DNA of 64,000 bases from CAVWUA01 sp963758025 (GTDB lineage: Bacteria > Planctomycetota > Planctomycetia > Isosphaerales > Isosphaeraceae). The stretch covers positions 1 to 64,000 of the forward strand of contig CAVWUA010000018.1 in assembly GCA_963758025.1 (NCBI GenBank). The letters are read 5' to 3'. Both the position numbers and the translations under genes were made by a program. This document shows positions 62,526 to 64,000 of this stretch, one piece after another; positions within the stretch are counted from its first letter, which is position 1, and each line of letters begins with the position of its first letter. The notes beneath the pieces were generated by a model. It ran no database searches and had not been told where the DNA came from. It saw nothing but the letters and a program-made list of their open reading frames with translations.

Positions 62526-63495
62526 TCAACCAGATAGCCGTATTGGCAGGACGATTGCAGGACCCCGGATCTCCTCACATCGTCCCGCCGCCGAGGTCGG
62601 TCCGTCCGATTCTACTTCGTTGTCTGATCCCGATCCGGACGACTCCGTCGGTGTCTCGATCGCTCGGTCCAGCCCCAACTCACGAATACGCTTCCTGGCA
62701 CGCCGCCGTAGCATGGCTCTCTGGATCGCCGCAACAGGTCCGATGAGCCTCCACGTGATGAGAATCGCCCCTTTCCAGGTTGGTCGATATCGCTGGCGAT
62801 TCGCGTCAAGATAGTAGTAGCCCGCCTTCACCCATCCCTCATATTCCTGAATCGTGTCGGCACGCAGAAACTCGGCCGGGTCCTCACCGAGGGGGTTCTG
62901 CCTGATCGGATCGCCGCTGTAGGGGGCGGCCGCCGCCTGGTGAAGTTCGTGGAGATGCCTGGCATCGGCAACCTGCGGGTAGGCCATGCTCCCCGCTCGC
63001 TTCCGGACGGTGGGTGTGAGCGTGATCGCGGGGCCGTCCGTGGTCAGGAGTTCGGTGCCGTCCGCGTACTCGGTTCCGAACCCAAGGATCGTTACGATGT
63101 GACCATTCCGTGGGATCACGAGACTCAGCAACGCCACCACATGCGTCTGTTGATTCTCGAAGACCGTGCGATAGACGGAAAAGGTGACGTCGGCAACGTA
63201 GAAGGTGCCCCTGGGAGTGAAGCCCAACGGGGCCAGGTCCGCGTTGGCCCTTCGAATTCTCTCGGAAACGGGCCTGGGCGTCTCGGTCCCCTCAGGATCA
63301 AAGGGGATGTAATCGGGTTCAGCCTGGTTGCCAATGGTCTCATGGAAATGAATGGGAAGGATGATCCACGGTGAACCAAACACGACCAAGAGCACAATGG
63401 GCAGAAGCAGCTCGGGTGTATTGAGTCGCGGCGAGGGTCAACGCGACAGCCGCCACGAACACCATCAACCTGCCGATGGTCATGCGATTCTTCAT
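62526..63495 (-). CDS. Hypothetical membrane protein (one frameshift)
   Basis: About 322 residues after removing one extra base near 63426. It starts MKNRMTIGRLMVFVAAVALTL, a hydrophobic helix of a form common in planctomycete small membrane proteins, followed by a second helix (LLLPIVLLVVFGSPWIILPIHF). The body is soluble (VADVTFSVYRTVFENQQTHVVAL; HIVTILGFGTEYADG) and ends with a basic helix (RRRARKRIRELGL) and Ser/Glu-rich tail. Family not recognised. It lies 140 bp upstream of the KaiC-kinase gene on the same strand. Confidence 0.6.
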
Positions 63496-63627
63496 TGGGT
63501 TCCGTTGCTTCCGCACAACCACCGATGAACGGGTCATGCGTCGTGTCTCACGCCTCCATGGTCGGCCAGGTCGCCCCCAAGGGCAAGGTGAACCCAATTC
63601 TGTTTTGAATCGTCGGCGGGTCAACGA

Positions 63628-63663
63628 ACAAGGGGCTTGCCGCATTCGCCGCAAGCCCCTTGT
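63628..63663 (-). terminator. Intrinsic terminator after tRNA-Pro fragment
   Basis: ACAAGGGGCTTGC (63628-63640) pairs with 63651-63663. On the reverse strand the hairpin follows the tRNA fragment by 18 nt and runs into TTCGTTG. A normal tRNA terminator. Confidence 0.75.
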
Positions 63664-63681
63664 CGGAAGGATTTCGTTCAG

Positions 63682-63730
63682 TCGGGGCGACAGGATTTGA
63701 ACCTGCGACCTCTAGACCCCCAGTCAAGCG
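63682..63730 (-). tRNA. 3' half of tRNA-Pro(GGG), 5' half missing
   Basis: Read on the reverse strand, GACTGGGGGTC, then AGAGGTCGCAGGTTCAAATC, then CTGTCGCCCCGA gives anticodon loop (GGG), T arm and acceptor strand of tRNA-Pro. The complementary 5' acceptor strand CGGGGCG and the D arm are absent upstream, and the 3' anticodon-stem strand has one mismatch. Breaks at this point in a tRNA are characteristic of integrase attachment sites. Confidence 0.65.
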
Positions 63731-64000
63731 GCAACCCCGTTGTAAGTGGGAACCCGCCAAAGGGTTACGTCGTAGAGACCCTTTCGTTGCACTCCACGTT
63801 GCAATGAAGAGGCTGAGAGCCGAACGCCAACCCCATCGCTGAACTTGTTTCGGGCCTGAACCCTGAGCAGCGGCGAGGCTTCGCCGCCTTGCTCTTGAAG
63901 TCAGGGGACGGGGGCGGCACGGAATCGCTCGAAGGGGGGGGCTGAGCCATGCCACGACGGATGCCAACGATGCAACCGCCCGGCGGCTCGATGGATGGTC
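63731..64000. other. Region beyond the tRNA fragment, no supported gene
   Basis: 270 bp on the outer side of the tRNA fragment to the window end. Short reverse-strand ORFs cross it (for example 63765-63950), but none shows a recognisable domain. If the tRNA fragment is an attachment site, the integrated element would extend from here. Confidence 0.3.

Noticed and set aside
63548..63967. A 139-residue reverse-strand frame across the tRNA-Pro fragment
   Set aside because: Contains GGLEVAGSNPVAPTE, the typical artefact of translating a tRNA 3' end.

Overview
The window looks like a piece of a GC-rich planctomycete chromosome, most likely family Isosphaeraceae or a close relative. The evidence is lineage-typical families side by side: two Tat-type DUF1501 proteins, a DUF1559 prepilin-like protein, an ECF sigma factor fused to a membrane-anchored domain, a Ser/Thr-kinase remnant, a giant surface protein with the N-terminal LEERLLLA motif, a sulfatase and several secreted glycan-active enzymes. 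Taxonomy is inferred from gene content only.

Layout. 1-8.5 kb: tail of a TDT-family transporter, a DUF1501 protein, a secreted BSP-like metalloprotease, a small lipoprotein, a DUF1559 protein, a lone receiver, folC and a membrane-anchored coiled-coil protein. 8.6-12.6 kb: citrate synthase (read with four frameshifts), a membrane protein, a GbsR/MarR-like repressor, a ribbon-helix-helix protein and tRNA-Asn. 12.8-16.7 kb: a reverse-strand operon of diheme cytochrome c, six-helix membrane protein and membrane P-loop NTPase. 17-21.5 kb: kinase remnant, membrane-tethered sigma factor, cupin and monooxygenase. 21.6-31.8 kb: two inverted copies of a hairpin-rich repeat enclose a tripartite RND efflux system; the left copy carries an IS4-family and an ISKra4-family element about 10 bp apart. 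31.9-37.8 kb: TAXI-type receptor, D-aminoacylase, a second DUF1501 protein and a tandem duplication. 38-46.2 kb: a Hint-domain protein and a ~1640-residue surface protein with ten cadherin-like repeats. 46.3-56.4 kb: a reverse-strand run with GH32, FAD-dependent oxidoreductase, AlgH/YqgE, beta-helix protein, SGNH esterase and GlmU. 56.8-64 kb: sulfatase, a KaiC-hybrid histidine kinase fusion, a membrane protein and a tRNA-Pro 3' fragment.

Functional reading. The 46.9-55 kb genes look like a secreted polysaccharide-degradation set (fructan cleavage by GH32, deacylation by SGNH, a beta-helix glycan-active protein). The RND, adaptor and TolC genes are divergently transcribed from one 333-bp region and should form one envelope-spanning pump. 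The most unusual protein is the 58339-62386 product, which joins two KaiC-type ATPase domains to PAS, GAF, histidine kinase and receiver modules.

Data caveat. About 22 single-base frameshifts interrupt otherwise well-conserved genes, mostly +1 in C/G runs. This points to residual indels in the assembly at least as much as to real decay. Affected genes are annotated across their full span, with the approximate shift position and the length recovered after correction.
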